Assembly (NCBI GenBank): GCA_027575765.1
Contig: JANBPT010000009.1
Location: 1-64,000, forward strand
Direction of reading: 5' to 3'
Length of the DNA stretch: 64,000 bases
Origin: Tieghemiomyces parasiticus
Lineage: Eukaryota > Kickxellomycota > Dimargaritomycetes > Dimargaritales > Dimargaritaceae
A model generated the notes under the pieces. The model was not told where the DNA came from and did not search any database. It was given only the letters and a program-made list of their open reading frames with translations. This document shows positions 11,573 through 22,875 of the stretch, piece by piece. The position numbers and the translations under genes are program-made. Position 1 is the stretch's first letter. Each line of letters starts with the position of its first letter.

Positions 11573-12235
11573 TTAGGCCTCCTCCCCGACATGGAAGGCG
11601 GCCTTCTGCATGTGGGCCTTCTGTTTCCGCAACCACTTGCGGTAATCGCTCAGAGAGTTAATCTTCTCACCGTAGAAGTCGGGAATGGGGTTTCGGAAGG
11701 AGTGCTGGGACGGGTCGGCACGGTTGGCGGCGATGTGGTGGTAAAACTCGAGGTCCTTGTGCTCCATGGACCGGGAGTGTCGACGGTGGGTGAGTTTCCA
11801 CAGCGCCCCACCGATGACGGGGCCGATGAGGACCCCTGCCAGGCCGCAACCGACCATGGCCACTCCGTAGATCATCATGGGGTCGAAGCCAAAGATGAGG
11901 TTGGTCGGATCGATCTCCTTCTCGAGGAGGTACGTGCCGCCCAACGACAGCGTGGCCAGCGTCGTTGGGACCATGGTTAGGCGTTCCGTGAGACGGCGCT
12001 GCTGGCGCAAACGGAAGAACTCTGCCCAAGACACATCGAGGTGTTCTTCGGAGACGGGAGCGGACGAGGCGGCGGTAGTCGAGCCCTGGGTCTGGCCTGG
12101 TGGGGTGGTCAGTGGACGCTGGGCGATGAAACCTAGGTGTGGGCGGGCCGCCAAGGTCGCAACGGGCCAGCGAAGGGCGGATCCTGCGGCGGGCAGGGCC
12201 GGTCGGCTTAGCAAGCGGGAGGCGAGAAGGGTCAT
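11573..12235 (-). CDS. PAM17: Presequence translocase-associated motor subunit Pam17
   Basis: Pam17 is a mitochondrial inner-membrane protein that organises the TIM23 import motor. The 220-residue protein begins with an Arg/Ala/Ser-rich, acid-poor presequence of about 40-50 residues. The body is VSWAEFFRLRQQRR (68-81), a first membrane segment at about 89-104, and a second, Gly-rich segment at about 116-146. The C-terminal matrix part has the RNPIPDFYGEKI stretch and a basic SDYRKWLRKQK motif typical of the family. No intron. The gene is divergent from NDUFA5, and both products act in the mitochondrial inner membrane. Confidence 0.93.
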   Translation of the reverse strand: MTLLASRLLSRPALPAAGSALRWPVATLAARPHLGFIAQRPLTTPPGQTQGSTTAASSAPVSEEHLDVSWAEFFRLRQQRRLTERLTMVPTTLATLSLGGTYLLEKEIDPTNLIFGFDPMMIYGVAMVGCGLAGVLIGPVIGGALWKLTHRRHSRSMEHKDLEFYHHIAANRADPSQHSFRNPIPDFYGEKINSLSDYRKWLRKQKAHMQKAAFHVGEEA

Positions 12236-13022
12236 GGCAAAAAGGAGGAGTTAATTAGCTAATCGGGCGGGCAAAGATAGTGGTGTTGCGAGGAATAAGG
12301 TGAAAAAGCGCAGGACGAATTTGGCATGAGAAGAGCGAAGCTGGGGCCAACGTTAACCCACACATCGACAAAGAGCAGGCCGACCGATCGGAATATCAGT
12401 CTCAGTGACCTCTCTAGTCCCAGATGCGGTAGCGGGGCGAGGATTATGCAACCCCACTCGACCGCTCTAAGGCCCACGGCGACGGTGGTAGGTGAAACGG
12501 GTGGAGGCGAGACGACGTCAGAGACCGCCTTCTACTTGCCTCAAAGCCCGGGTCCTACGCCAGGTGCTGCCGGGTCTCGGAGGCAACCGCAAGGCGGTTA
12601 GCGTTTCCAGTTCCGACTTTGGCCGGGCGCTACAGCTGTCGCGAACCTATCCGCCCAACACCACCGTCCTTGCCTGGAAGGGACACCCAAGCCTGTCCAA
12701 CAACCTCCAGGCCCGAACTATGCGAGGCGTGGGGAGGCGCCGGTTTAGCGTGGAGAGCTGGGGGAGGGGGTAGCGCAAGCTCCTCTGCTACCCGCAAGCA
12801 CGCCCTTCTCCTTTCCTGCCACGTCCCACCCACCGAAGGCCTTCCTAGGCAATACCAGCCCGCTAAGGTTGATATACCCTAGCCTGTAGGATTCACTGAT
12901 TCCCGTAGCCTAGCCCCAACGACATTCTGTTCCTTTCTATCCACTGCTTGTGTGGCTCATTCACCGTTGACGAATCTCGCCGTTTCCTACTCATCCCCCA
13001 ACATCCTTGTATCTTTCACGCC
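12236..13022. promoter_or_regulatory. Bidirectional upstream region of PAM17 and NDUFA5
   Basis: A 787-base gap between two divergent genes, presumably holding both promoters. The side next to NDUFA5 is pyrimidine-rich in its sense. I see no clear TATA box and no other gene. Confidence 0.4.
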
Positions 13023-13836
13023 ATGTTCCGGACGCGAACCCTCTTCCAAGTGGTCCAAAAGGTGCGCGCTCACCCTGTGGAGGATCGGTCTCCCGACTCC
13101 TCCATTAGACGTTACCGGCTAGGCGCTCACCGCGAGTCGCTGAGCCTAGTCTGCTGCGTATTCGAACCGCAAAAGGGGGAGAAGTCGGATTACATTACTT
13201 ACGCCGACTTGTAGGCGCCCCACTCTCCAACACCTTTGAGCTGGGACCGCCGAGTAGGCAATGACATTCCATCATTCGCTAACCTGACACCCTGCCGCCT
13301 GCTCACTTTACTTCCCACCCACCGCAAACCTCCCTCTGTACGAACAGGCCACCACCGGCCTGCGTGGTATCGAGGTTCACCCCAACCCCCGCCCGGTCCT
13401 ACTCGACCTTTACCGGAAGACGCTAAGCGACCTGGCCACCCACATCCCTGAGCACGCCGTGTACCGCCAGGCCGCCACGGCCATCACTCAGCACCGTCTT
13501 AACGTGGTTGAGCAGACCGAGGATGTGGCCAAGATCGAAGAGGCTCTCAACGCTGGTCAGATTGAAGAAATCATTATCGCCGCCGAGGACGAGCTCAAGC
13601 TCATCCCCAAGATGGCCGAGTGGAAGGCGTAAGTACCAATTGAGAACATCTAGGCCATAGTGCTTTAGTTAAATACGCGGTTCAAGCAATTCCGGTGTGA
13701 GCCAGTTACCTAACGCAGATCTAATGTCCTACCTACCCGTTCACACCCCGTCCGATTTCCCCTCAGTTGGGAGCCCCTTGAGGAACCCGCTCCAGCCGGT
13801 CAATGGGAGTACTTCGGCAAGAACCCCGCCAGCTAG
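13023..13836 (+). CDS. NDUFA5: NADH:ubiquinone oxidoreductase (complex I) subunit NDUFA5/B13 type
   Basis: An accessory subunit of the peripheral arm of mitochondrial complex I. Three exons are inferred: 13023-13061, 13348-13628 and 13767-13836. GT-AG introns of 286 and 138 bases have compatible phases, giving 129 residues. Exon 1 encodes a 13-residue basic start. Exon 2 opens with TTGLRGIEVHPNPRPVL, the most conserved part of the family. Exon 3 encodes the C-terminal WEPLEEPAPAGQWEYF, also diagnostic. Reading straight through the second donor (GGCGTAAG) would end two codons later and lose this conserved tail, so I prefer the spliced form. Confidence 0.9.
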
Positions 13837-14343
13837 ATGGTCGCTTTGGCCACTTACTGTTACATCCTCACCGGGGCGTCTTACGCAGTTGTTTAGAGGC
13901 ACGGATGCGATGTCAGTCGGACCTAAATATCAAGCTATTAAATATGCGTGTCTAAACCGACTGTGTGAGCTACTGGCTCAACTGCTGTGAGAAGCGTACT
14001 ATTCGCCCCCTCCCCTTTCCCGGCCGTTAGCGGGACCCAAGGCACCGCATGAACAGGGTATCTCTTCATATTTCTCCCTCCTCCCACTACCAACTGGTTG
14101 ACCGGGCCGTCTGGCCATCATTGCGAGTGTTTTACAGTGTATTACAGAGTCGTTTGAACGTAACGGTCGTGACAAGACGACGCAATAGAGGATAAGGTAC
14201 AGCCCCGAGGATCAGGGCCTCGAAAATGTCGCGCGCTTACGGGCGGGGACGGGCTCAGGTTACCGGACGCGTGTACCTGCGAAATCAGGAGGGAGGGAGA
14301 GGTGGTCCGTTTCGGACGCTAATTGACACTGTAGCCGCTTGGT
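13837..14343. other. Intergenic region between convergent NDUFA5 and TFIIA gamma genes
   Basis: About 500 bases. I see no gene and no clear polyadenylation signal. Confidence 0.4.
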
Positions 14344-14670
14344 TTAGGCCTCACCCGGCTTGCGGGCGTTACAGGCCACGATCTTGATCTTGTCGACGGT
14401 GAGAATCTCGTCTTCGAGCTTGAAACTCGGGTTCCTGAGGATAAATGTCCACACCTCGTCACAGAGCCGGTAGGTGTGCAGGTTGCCCTTGAATGTCAGA
14501 CGGTTCTTGACCTTGTTGCTCAGGGCGTCCGATATGCTCTTATCGAACTGGGCCAGCACGCGCATGGCCAGCTGAGGTGTGAGCAGCCCCTCGCTAATGA
14601 GCTCGTCCAGGGAATCCATCAGCGCCGCCCCAATGGAGCTAGAGCGGTAGAGCTCGTAGTACTGGGTCAT
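14344..14670 (-). CDS. TOA2: Transcription initiation factor IIA gamma subunit
   Basis: The small subunit of TFIIA, which stabilises TBP on the TATA box in the nucleus. At 108 residues it matches the family. The N-terminal helical part starts [20 protein letters not shown], followed by the helix [20 protein letters not shown]. The C-terminal beta part has [16 protein letters not shown] and KIVACNARK, all typical of TOA2/GTF2A2. The start is the ATG immediately before TQYYELYR; the frame extends 45 codons further upstream without resemblance to the family. Single exon. Confidence 0.96.
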   Translation of the reverse strand: MTQYYELYRSSSIGAALMDSLDELISEGLLTPQLAMRVLAQFDKSISDALSNKVKNRLTFKGNLHTYRLCDEVWTFILRNPSFKLEDEILTVDKIKIVACNARKPGEA

Positions 14671-15541
14671 GGCGGGCAAGATTCGGGGTATGGGGAGTGG
14701 GGTTGATGGGAAGAAGAGGGGTAGTAGGGATGCTTCGAAAAAAAGACGCGGCGGCTTCAGACATCCGGGCGACCCGTAAAACAAACAATGGAAATGCAGC
14801 GGCACTCGGGTGGACGAAATGAGGTGGTCAAGGGAGGAACCCGTCGTTTGGGTGGGAAAAACGGTGTCATCAGCATAGAGCTAGGAATATAAAAGAGGGG
14901 CGCGCCACCGCCTTGACGCGCCGGTTAGGTGGGTAATGGCACCTTTCAAGCCGTGCGGTTGGGGCTCTGCTGCTGCTGGCAGGTAGCCTTCCAAAGGCAT
15001 ACATACGGTGCCCAGCCAGTCCGCTTTGTTAATGCTACCAAACTGGCATTATCAGTAACTCGGCAACGACTCTTGCTATACTGTTACTTCCCTGGTACAG
15101 GAAAGTCGGCAGAATATGCTGACTAACGCCTCGGATCATGCCAGGCGCAGCGTAGCAGCCACCAAGGTGCCTAGTGAAAGTCGGGGAGCCCGGGCACTAG
15201 ACCGGCCGGGGCTGCCAGCTGTGCCGGCCTAGGCCCTGGCCTGGGGGGAGGCTGCCAGGAGACCTACGCGAGGGATTGGGAGAATACCATTGCACCAACG
15301 TGGCAAAATGAGAGCGGTAAACCGTGGTAGCCAGCGAGTATTTAGGCGTGGCGGAGGCGGACAACGGTCTCGGCTTCCCAAGCACTTTGACTGCTGCGCA
15401 ATCCCCAGCTGGTCGCGCATTCAGGCGCTACCGAACATCTTACGGCATGGTCCTCTGCCCTCCTGCCTTCATCTCCGCCATCCCGACTTTACTCTGCCAT
15501 TCCATTCCCAGTCCTTCGTTTCGCATCTTGATATCACCACC
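14671..15541. promoter_or_regulatory. Bidirectional upstream region of TFIIA gamma and PSMA4
   Basis: An 871-base gap between divergent genes. A TATAAAAG on the plus strand lies at 14888-14895, too far from PSMA4 to be assigned with confidence. The 80 bases before the PSMA4 ATG are pyrimidine-rich. Confidence 0.35.
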
Positions 15542-16443
15542 ATGTCCCGCAGATACGATTCCCGCACCACGATCTTTTCGCCAGAGGGTGAGTAACCCGC
15601 TCCGCCGGTCGGAACCGACCCTCATCGTCCCAGCATCCCCGCAGCCGTGTCCCCACGCAGCTCCCTGCCATTAACCCCTCCCCACTTTTCCCTTCTATTC
15701 GCCCCCCTCCTTCCATACCCCCATCGCCAGGTCGGCTCTACCAGGTGGAGTACGCCATGGAGGCCATCTCCCACGCTGGTACTGTGCTGGGCGTTTTGAC
15801 CACGGAGGGCATCGTCCTGGCCGCCGAACGCCGCATGACCTCCAAGTTGCTGGAGAAAGATGTGTCGGCCGAGAAGCTGTACGTGGTTGACGACCACATG
15901 ATCGCCGGCGTGGCAGGCATCACTTCCGACGCCAACATCCTCATCCAGAATGCGCGGGTGCAGGCCCAACAGTACGCCCTAGCGTACGGCGAGGACATCC
16001 CGGCCGAGCAACTGGTCCAGCGGCTGTGCGACCTGAAGCAAGGATACACGCAGTACGGCGGCCTGCGCCCCTTCGGTGTCTCGTTCCTCTACGCCGGCTA
16101 TGACGACCACCACGGGTTCCAGCTCTACCACTCCGACCCGTCGGGCAACTACGCCGGGTGGAAGGCCACCTGCATCGGCGCCAACAACAGTGGGATTCAG
16201 AGCATTCTTAAGCAGGACTATAAAGAAGAAGGCATGACCCTTAAGGAGGCCTTCGCCCTGGTCATGAAGGCCCTGGGAAAGGTCATGGAAGCCACCTCCC
16301 TCACCAGCGAGAAGCTTGAGTTCGCCACCCTCACCCTCGACGGTGACCGGGTAGTTCACCATATGTATACGCCCAAGGAAATTGACGCGCTGCTTAAAGA
16401 GCACGAGGTGAACTCCACCAACGAGGACCTCATGGACGAGTAG
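15542..16443 (+). CDS. PSMA4: 20S proteasome subunit alpha 3 (PSMA4 type)
   Basis: A structural alpha-ring subunit of the 20S proteasome; yeast name PRE9. Two exons, 15542-15587 and 15731-16443, are joined within codon 16 by a 143-base GT-AG intron, giving 252 residues. The N terminus reads YDSRTTIFSPE then GRLYQVEYAMEAI, the alpha-subunit signature, which is split by the intron. The Pro-Phe-Gly motif in GGLRPFGVSFLYAGYD and the acidic C terminus NSTNEDLMDE fit PSMA4. The catalytic Thr of beta subunits is absent, as expected. A second alpha subunit (PSMA2) lies about 23 kb away on the same strand. Confidence 0.95.
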
Positions 16444-17115
16444 GCCGAAGGCCTTCGCCTTGCACCAATTGCCAACCCACCGGTGCTCTTCGGGGAACCT
16501 ACGGAATGCGATCTTTTCTCTTACCCCCACCATCCTTGTACTGTTTATCTCAGCCTCTATTAAACTGACCTTCCTCCCGCCCCGAGATGATTACAGTTGC
16601 TCTCGACGGCGAGCTTCGCAACCGAGTTACTAGTGGTAGGCGGTAGAAGGACTTGGGTTTCAGCTAAGGTGGAACCGCCAAGCCGGATGCCGTGGACCCA
16701 CCGATTGACGGTGGGTTCGACCTTCCCCCGACAGCTGGGCTTGGGGGTATGTGGTCCACTGATGGGCCGAACAGCGGGGCCAGGGATTTGCCGGGAGGCA
16801 GGTCGTACAGGGAGAGGGGGGGTGGAGTGCGCCCTCCGTCCCATCCCTGAGCCACCGAGAACGACCAATGTGAGGGGCGGGGGCGGGGGAACACACTGAC
16901 GACGCTTCTCTCCACTCCCCAACAGCCAAGTCCCCGTCACACGTGAGGTCAACGGTGTTGGGCCCTGTGCCGTCCAACGCCTCATTGCTCCTTCTCTCTT
17001 GCTCGTTACCCTCCTACTCTCGCCTCTTACATACTTACTCCACTTTTCATAACGCTCTTAACCGCCAACCCCGTAGTCACATCCCAACCCCGCTCATTGC
17101 CCACCAAAGACCGCC
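16444..17115. other. Intergenic region between PSMA4 and the phosphoglucomutase gene, with a hairpin
   Basis: About 670 bases holding the PSMA4 3' end and the promoter of the next gene. At 16696-16716 a perfect 8-base inverted repeat (ACCCACCG and CGGTGGGT, loop ATTGA) can form a hairpin. The 130 bases before the next ATG are pyrimidine-rich. No gene is seen. Confidence 0.4.
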
Positions 17116-19636
17116 ATGTCTGACCCTGCCGTTGAAACGGTGCCTATTCAGGCCCTGGTCGAACGTTGGCTAGCCCTTGACAAGGTAGGTTATGCCGTCC
17201 TCAATAGCCAGGCGCAGCCCTGCTGCAACCGGGTCCCGACGACCCATGGCCTTGTGGAACTCAAGCACTAGTGCTGACCTACACCACCCCTTACCATTCC
17301 CACCTTGATACTACCAGGACGAAGCCACCCGAGCCGAGATAGCCCAGCTGGCCGTCCAGAAGGACTACGCCGAGCTGGAAGCCCGGCTTCGCCACCCGAT
17401 CCAGTTCGGTACGGCCGGGCTGCGCGCGCGGATGACCGCGGGTTTTAGCCGCATGAATAACCTCACCGTGACCCAGGCCTCGCAGGGACTCTGCCGCTAC
17501 GCACTCGACACGGTCCCGGGGGCGGCGGACCTGGGCGTGGTGATTGGCCATGACCACCGGCACCACTCGCAAGCCTTCGCCGAGTGTGCCGCGACAGCCT
17601 TCCTTAACCAGGGGTTCAAAGTGTACTACCACAACGCCCTGGTCCACACCCCGCTGGTGCCCTACGCTGTCCGCCACTTTGGCGCAACCTGTGGTGTCAT
17701 GGTGACTGCTTCGCACAACCCCAAGGACGATAACGGGTACAAGGTGTACTGGTCTAACGCCTGTCAGATCATCAGTCCCCACGACCGCGGGATCGCCCAG
17801 GCCATTGCCAATAACCAGACGCCCTGGCAGGATCAGCCGTTGACCGCTCAGGAACTGGCCGCCCATCCACGCTGCGAGTTTATCACCGACGTGGTGGCTG
17901 ACGCGTACTTCGCCCAGGTGAAGACCCTGATTTGTTCGACCGAGAGTCCTGCGACCCCCCATGGCTTGCGCTTCGTGTATACGCCCATGCACGGTGTGGG
18001 CCTGCCCTACGCCGAGCGTGCCTTTGAGGCCTTCGGTCTGGCCCCGTTCACGGTGGTGCCCGAGCAGGTAAGAACCATGCCCTGTACCCTCTTTATCGCG
18101 GCATCGGAGGTTAAATGAGGCCAGCCTTACGTCGGGCGTTATTGCTCGATAGCCGGACCGCTTTAAAGCCGACAACTAACATTACTTGCCATACACGGCA
18201 TTGTGCTGGGCCCTTCTACATGCCACGCCCTTTTCTTGACGCCGAAAAAAAGGCCCATCCGGATCCTGACTTCCCCACCGTCAAGTTCCCGAATCCGGAG
18301 GAGAAGGGTGCCTTGGACCTGGCGGTGGCCCTAGCCACCCGGGAGGGTATCCCAGTGGTACTGGCTAATGACCCTGACGCTGACCGCTTCGCCGTCGCCG
18401 AAGCCCAGCCAGCGGGTAGTGAACCGGGCTGGCAGACGTTTACCGGCGATCAGATTGGTATCCTGTTGGCTCACCATCTCATCCGCAAGGCCAAGGCCGC
18501 CGGCGATGCGCGGCCCCTGGCCGTACTCAACAGCACCGTGTCATCCCGCATGCTGCCGGCGCTGGCCGCCAAGGAAGGTGTGCACTATGAGGAAACCCTC
18601 ACCGGGTTTAAGTGGCTCGGAAATCGCGCCTTAGACCTGGAGTCCAAGGGTTACAACGCCTTGTTCGCCTACGAAGAGGCTCTAGGTGAGTAGACGGTTA
18701 CACTAAGAGAGAGGGGATCTTACCCTTAATCAAAGAGCGGCTGATTGCCGAACCCCCCCCCTCACGTACACATACGCACGCTGGGGGAGATAACAGGTCA
18801 GATAGATTTCACAAACGAACCAGATATAATGACTAACCGCCTCTGCACGCCGTTTCTCGCCGCCGCCCCATTTCAGGTTACATGGTGGGCAGTGTCGTGC
18901 CAGACAAGGACGGCGTCACTGCCATGGTACTCATGGCCGAGCTGTGTGGGGAACTCTACGGCCAGGGCACGACCCTGAGCGCCCACCTGGAGTCACTCTA
19001 TCACACCTACGGCCAGTTTGTCTCGGGAAATGGTTACTACTTTTGCAACGACCCTGATGCCATCCGCGAGGCTTTCCGCGCCATCCGTTACGGGCCCAGT
19101 CACCCTCAGTCCGCAGGTGCGGACCGCTTCTCATTTTCGCGCGGCCAGGGCCAAACCCTACGTTACCCCAAAGCTCTAGGCACGGCCCAGGTCACCTACA
19201 TCCGGGACCTGACCGTAGGGTTCGAGTGCCATCGCCCGGCTGAAGTTACTTCGCTGGCCGGCGTCGATACCACCCCACACCTGCCAACGTCGGCTAGCTC
19301 CGAAATGATCAGCTTTGCATTCGACAACGGTTGCACGTTGACCCTCCGTACCAGGTAAGTTGAACTTGAGACCTATGACTGGTGGCTCATTTTTGGACCC
19401 TCTGCGGTTGACTATCACGGGTGCCTCGTAAGAGGTCTAGCCAGTACTCTAACTACTTATATGATGCCGTTCTCACTTCATTCATTCCTATTTATGCTTG
19501 GCATAATAGTGGCACCGAACCCAAGGTCAAATACTACCTAGAGGGCTCTGGATCTGACCGCAAGCAGGTCGAGGCCCATGTTCAGGAGATTGCGCACCTG
19601 CTCCCGGTGGAATTACTGCGCCTCCCTTCCCAGTAA
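17116..19636 (+). CDS. Phosphopentomutase/phosphoglucomutase of the PGM2 (yeast PGM3) type
   Basis: An alpha-D-phosphohexomutase-family enzyme. This subgroup interconverts ribose 1- and 5-phosphate and, less efficiently, glucose 1- and 6-phosphate in the cytosol. Five exons: 17116-17184, 17318-18067, 18253-18685, 18877-19354 and 19510-19636. All introns are GT-AG with matching phases, giving 618 residues. The active-site phosphoserine loop TASHNPKDDNGYKVYW is in exon 2 and the metal-binding DPDADR in exon 3. The sugar-binding EEALGYMVG is split across exons 3 and 4, and the phosphate-binding GTEPKVKYY is in exon 5. All catalytic motifs are intact. Intron 2 ends in a run of seven A before the AG, with the pyrimidine tract further upstream. 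Substrate preference is inferred from similarity. Confidence 0.92.
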
Positions 19637-19862
19637 CCTGGGAAAAACAACTGCATATATAACATGTCCTTGCAGTGAACCCATAGTTCTTTAGATCCAC
19701 ATATGCCCCACCATTGCGAATACTGCGCCCAAAGCAATCATGTAGTAAAGCCGAGAATTTTGTGTCTATGGTCTAAGATAATTGGTTACATTGTTTTTTT
19801 TTATCTTAACAAAAGTATAGGACGTAGACCAAAGGCGACAGTGGACCAAATGAGCAAGCCGC

Positions 19863-20856
19863 TTAAGCCCGTGCCGACCTGGCTCGGCCATTCTGGGCCT
19901 GTGTAGATGCAGGGGATTTCTCCGGCCCTGCCATCCCGGGACTGCCACGGCCCAGGAACCCGGCCACCACGGGCCAGAGGTAACCCCAAATCTTAACGCC
20001 ACAGTAACCGGGGATGACGAGGTAGAAGTACCAAAAGTAGCGGCTGACGAGTGAGCCGAGGTGGACAAACCAGGTCACATACAGGATGTCAAACATGAAC
20101 GAAGTCAGACCCGAAGTGCTTAAATCTTCACCAGCAGCCAGAACCTCGCCAGCGGGCCCATATGTCGGTTGACCCATGGACACTAGTTGTTGGAAGGTGA
20201 CCAAGGAGATGAGAAACGTCGTAATATAGGCCACCGACGTCCACCAGGAAACCGAAGAGAAGAAAAACAGGAAGCGCACGACGACATAGAAACCCTGGAT
20301 GGGAGGGGCGGGGGAGGGAGTTAATGGTGCGAGTATCCGCGTAGAGTAGCAGAGAGCCGGGGAGGGTATTAATACGACCAATTTGAAGGCTAGAAGGGCT
20401 TCAGTGCGCGCCACGAGAAGTGGCACTTGTCAGAAGTGGTATAAAACAGATGAACCCCCGCCGCTATTCAATGTAACTGTTAAGCTGCTGGTCTTATCAT
20501 GCCTAGCTCAAGGGTATGTTGCCTTCGAGTGCAAGGTCAATCTCCCACAGGCCCCATTACGAGCGTGTTTACTTACGTTGATGCCGAAGAACAGCGTCTG
20601 GAGGCGCCGGATCGTCCGGGCGTTCTCGACGGCCAGTTTCTTGGATGCGTTCTTAGCCTAATTGTATAGGTCGGGCAATTTGGGCCAGTACGTGGGTTAT
20701 GGGGGAGGGAAAAAGAAAGAGACAGAGGGGTAGGTGGAGTAGATTAGTTTGCAAGCCACGCCGATAGTGGTATGCAGCACGATGGCTGTCCGTCGGGCGC
20801 AGGTCGAGGGAGGTCGGCGGCCAATGACCAAGTCCCAGGTCTCGCATACTCACCAT
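19863..20856 (-). CDS. SND2: SRP-independent targeting protein 2 / TMEM208 homologue
   Basis: SND2/TMEM208 is an ER membrane protein of the SND pathway, which targets membrane proteins to the translocon. Three coding exons are inferred: 20856-20854 (only the ATG), 20657-20577 and 20294-19863, with GT-AG introns, giving 171 residues (human TMEM208 has 173). The spliced N terminus AKNASKKLAVENARTIRRL matches the family's Lys/Asn-rich start. The body has hydrophobic segments at about 30-68 and 90-135. The C-terminal tail is disordered and rich in Ala, Gly and Pro. Exon 2 has no internal ATG and the frame upstream of 20856 has none before a stop, so the single-codon start exon is the best solution. 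The transcript needs confirming. Confidence 0.85.
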
Positions 20857-21434
20857 GATGTGAATGGGAAGAGAGGACAATTGAAGGAAACGCAATCGGA
20901 GTACAGTCAACTTGGGGATAGCAGGAACGTGTCAGAGCAGCACCTGGGGGTTGGGGGTTGAACAGTGATGCCGAGTGACAGAAGCTCATGTCACGATGTC
21001 CAAAGTTTCGGTTCCCCCTCCCCTTACCCCCATTTCAGCACGGCAGACTTGCTGTCGATTACCATTGCCAATACTTAAAGCCTACTGAGAGATAGAGCGG
21101 CCGGCTTCCCCGCAACGTCACTTTTACCTCCACTACTAACAGTTAGACAGCTTGAGATCCTAATGGATTTGGCAGGTTAATAGCATTATTTAACTAAAAC
21201 TAGTCGACATTACTTATATATTGTTAAAAGGATATCGCGAACTATTTCCCCAGATAAGTGCCTTTATCACCACAGACAGGCCGTGAAATATATATATATA
21301 TATATATATTGGACGAGGAGAGAATGAGGGGGGGGGAGAGAGGTGCTGGAAGACCACAAGACAAAGAAATATCAGGGGAAACCAGCCATGGCCAAAAACA
21401 AGCCCAGGCACGCACATATTATTAAAAAAAGCAC
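20857..21434. other. Gap between SND2 and mL54 genes with a TA repeat
   Basis: Contains the SND2 promoter and the mL54 3' region. An uninterrupted TA repeat is at 21288-21309, followed by a purine-rich stretch. No gene is seen. Confidence 0.4.
21288..21309. repeat. TA dinucleotide repeat
   Basis: Eleven uninterrupted TA units in the 3' flank of the mL54 gene. Confidence 0.8.
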
Positions 21435-22036
21435 CTATTTCTTCTTGCGCATGTAGTTGGCGGCCTTGATCCGTTCCTTGTTGTTCCGCTTGAGCCGCAA
21501 CCGGTCGGAAAGCTCCTCAGAGGCCACCGTGTCGGTCAGAGTCCACAACCAGGCTGGATACTCCTCGTCCTTGAGCGCCACGGGGTCTTTGCCGTCCGTG
21601 CGGAAATTCAATCCTTTTAGTACGGTACCCTCGGGGGCCATACTGACCGGGTGGTTGGGCTCGGTGATAGCGGTTTCCGATACAGCCTCTGGGGAGGAGG
21701 TTCGGGGAGGATTGACGACGTTGTAAGCGAGTCCAGGTTAGCCGTAAGGTTGATTGCCACAAACTTGGATGATGTGAGTGGTTGGTTATGAAAGGTTTGA
21801 AACGCTTCCTATGCCAAACAATTGTCCAGACTTAATTCCCCCCCCTCTCCTAACGTGCCGCTGAACTCAACTGGATGCCTGTCTCAAATGACGAAAGACG
21901 GTTCCAGTGATATAAGGGTCCTACCTGGTGTGCCTTTACGGGAGAGAGGGCTGGTTGACAAGGATCGGAGCGACGGCCGGTAGAAGGCGATGGGGCCTGG
22001 TCGGATCGCGGCCTTGGTGAAAATGCGCGTCAGCAT
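21435..22036 (-). CDS. MRPL37: Mitochondrial large ribosomal subunit protein mL54
   Basis: A mitoribosomal large-subunit protein (yeast Mrpl37, human MRPL54). Two exons, 22036-21925 and 21688-21435, with a GT-AG intron of 236 bases, give 121 residues. Exon 1 encodes a typical mitochondrial presequence (MLTRIFTKAAIRPGP onward: Arg/Lys/Ser-rich with no acidic residue). Exon 2 has the family core, APEGTVLKGLNF then GKDPVALKDEEYPAWLWTL, and ends in a very basic C terminus (NNKERIKAANYMRKKK) fitting rRNA contact. The first-exon ATG is preferred over the internal ATG before APEG because it supplies the targeting signal. Confidence 0.92.
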
Positions 22037-22875
22037 GGTGGGGAGTAGTAGTTCTAAAGTGGAGGGAGGTCAAGCTGAATGTGTAAATGGACAGATCGAT
22101 GTGGATGCGAGTTACAAAGAATGACCGCTATTTCCGGCGGAATCGGCATCGCCATAACCCTGTTGGTTTGGATCGTCCGCTAGTAGGCTGGCAATGTTGG
22201 CCAGGGACACAGAATCGGCTGGGTCGACGGACCCACAATGCGGTCACCTGACTATCAAGACGCTTCATTATCCGCCTAATACTCTCCAAGCCCTTCAGGG
22301 GGCGGGGGAGGAGCTACAGCCTTTACTCTACAATTATCCATGATGACTTGTATTGAAATAAATTTTGAGGGTTTATATGTAAATGTGGCCACCCTAGATG
22401 TAGTAGTTGGGCGCAGATAGAGTATAGTATCAGCTCCAATGTGTACGACGAAACAAAGTGTAGGCCAGATAGGCACGAATAAATGGTGAATAAGGAGAGA
22501 CTTGAAATTGGTGTTCCTGCTTCTGGGGCGGGAGGGACCTGCACGGAATAAAAAACTACTACTACTACTACTACGGAAAATTGTATGCTTAACCTCTAGC
22601 GCAAGCGTGTGCCCAGGATAGTCAGTAAAAAATTTGCAACAATAGAGGCAAGCTCGGCCGACGGCTACGGTCTAAACGGCCAAAGTGACGAAATATGGGA
22701 GGGGGTAAGGGTAATGCAAGAGAAAAAGATTGAGACGATAAACACAGCTGCAAAGGTGGTGGTTAGATGACGGCTTGATCAGGGGATCAAGTGTGCATAG
22801 AGGTTAAAAAAATAAAAATAAAAATTATGCAATTATAAAGGGCGGTGAGCGGAATGGACGACAGCCCAGCCATAA
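22037..22875. other. Gap between mL54 and eIF4G genes
   Basis: About 840 bases holding the mL54 promoter and the eIF4G 3' region. An ACT/CTA trinucleotide run lies at 22554-22574 and an A/T-rich stretch at 22805-22838, close to the eIF4G stop. No gene is seen. Confidence 0.4.
22554..22574. repeat. ACT/CTA trinucleotide repeat
   Basis: About seven trinucleotide units preceded by an A-run, about 300 bases beyond the eIF4G stop. Confidence 0.75.

Noticed and set aside
13155..13171. T-arm-like sequence (GCGGTTCGAATACGC on the minus strand)
   Set aside because: The stem has a mismatch, and no A box, D arm or acceptor stem can be placed around it. It is within NDUFA5 intron 1.
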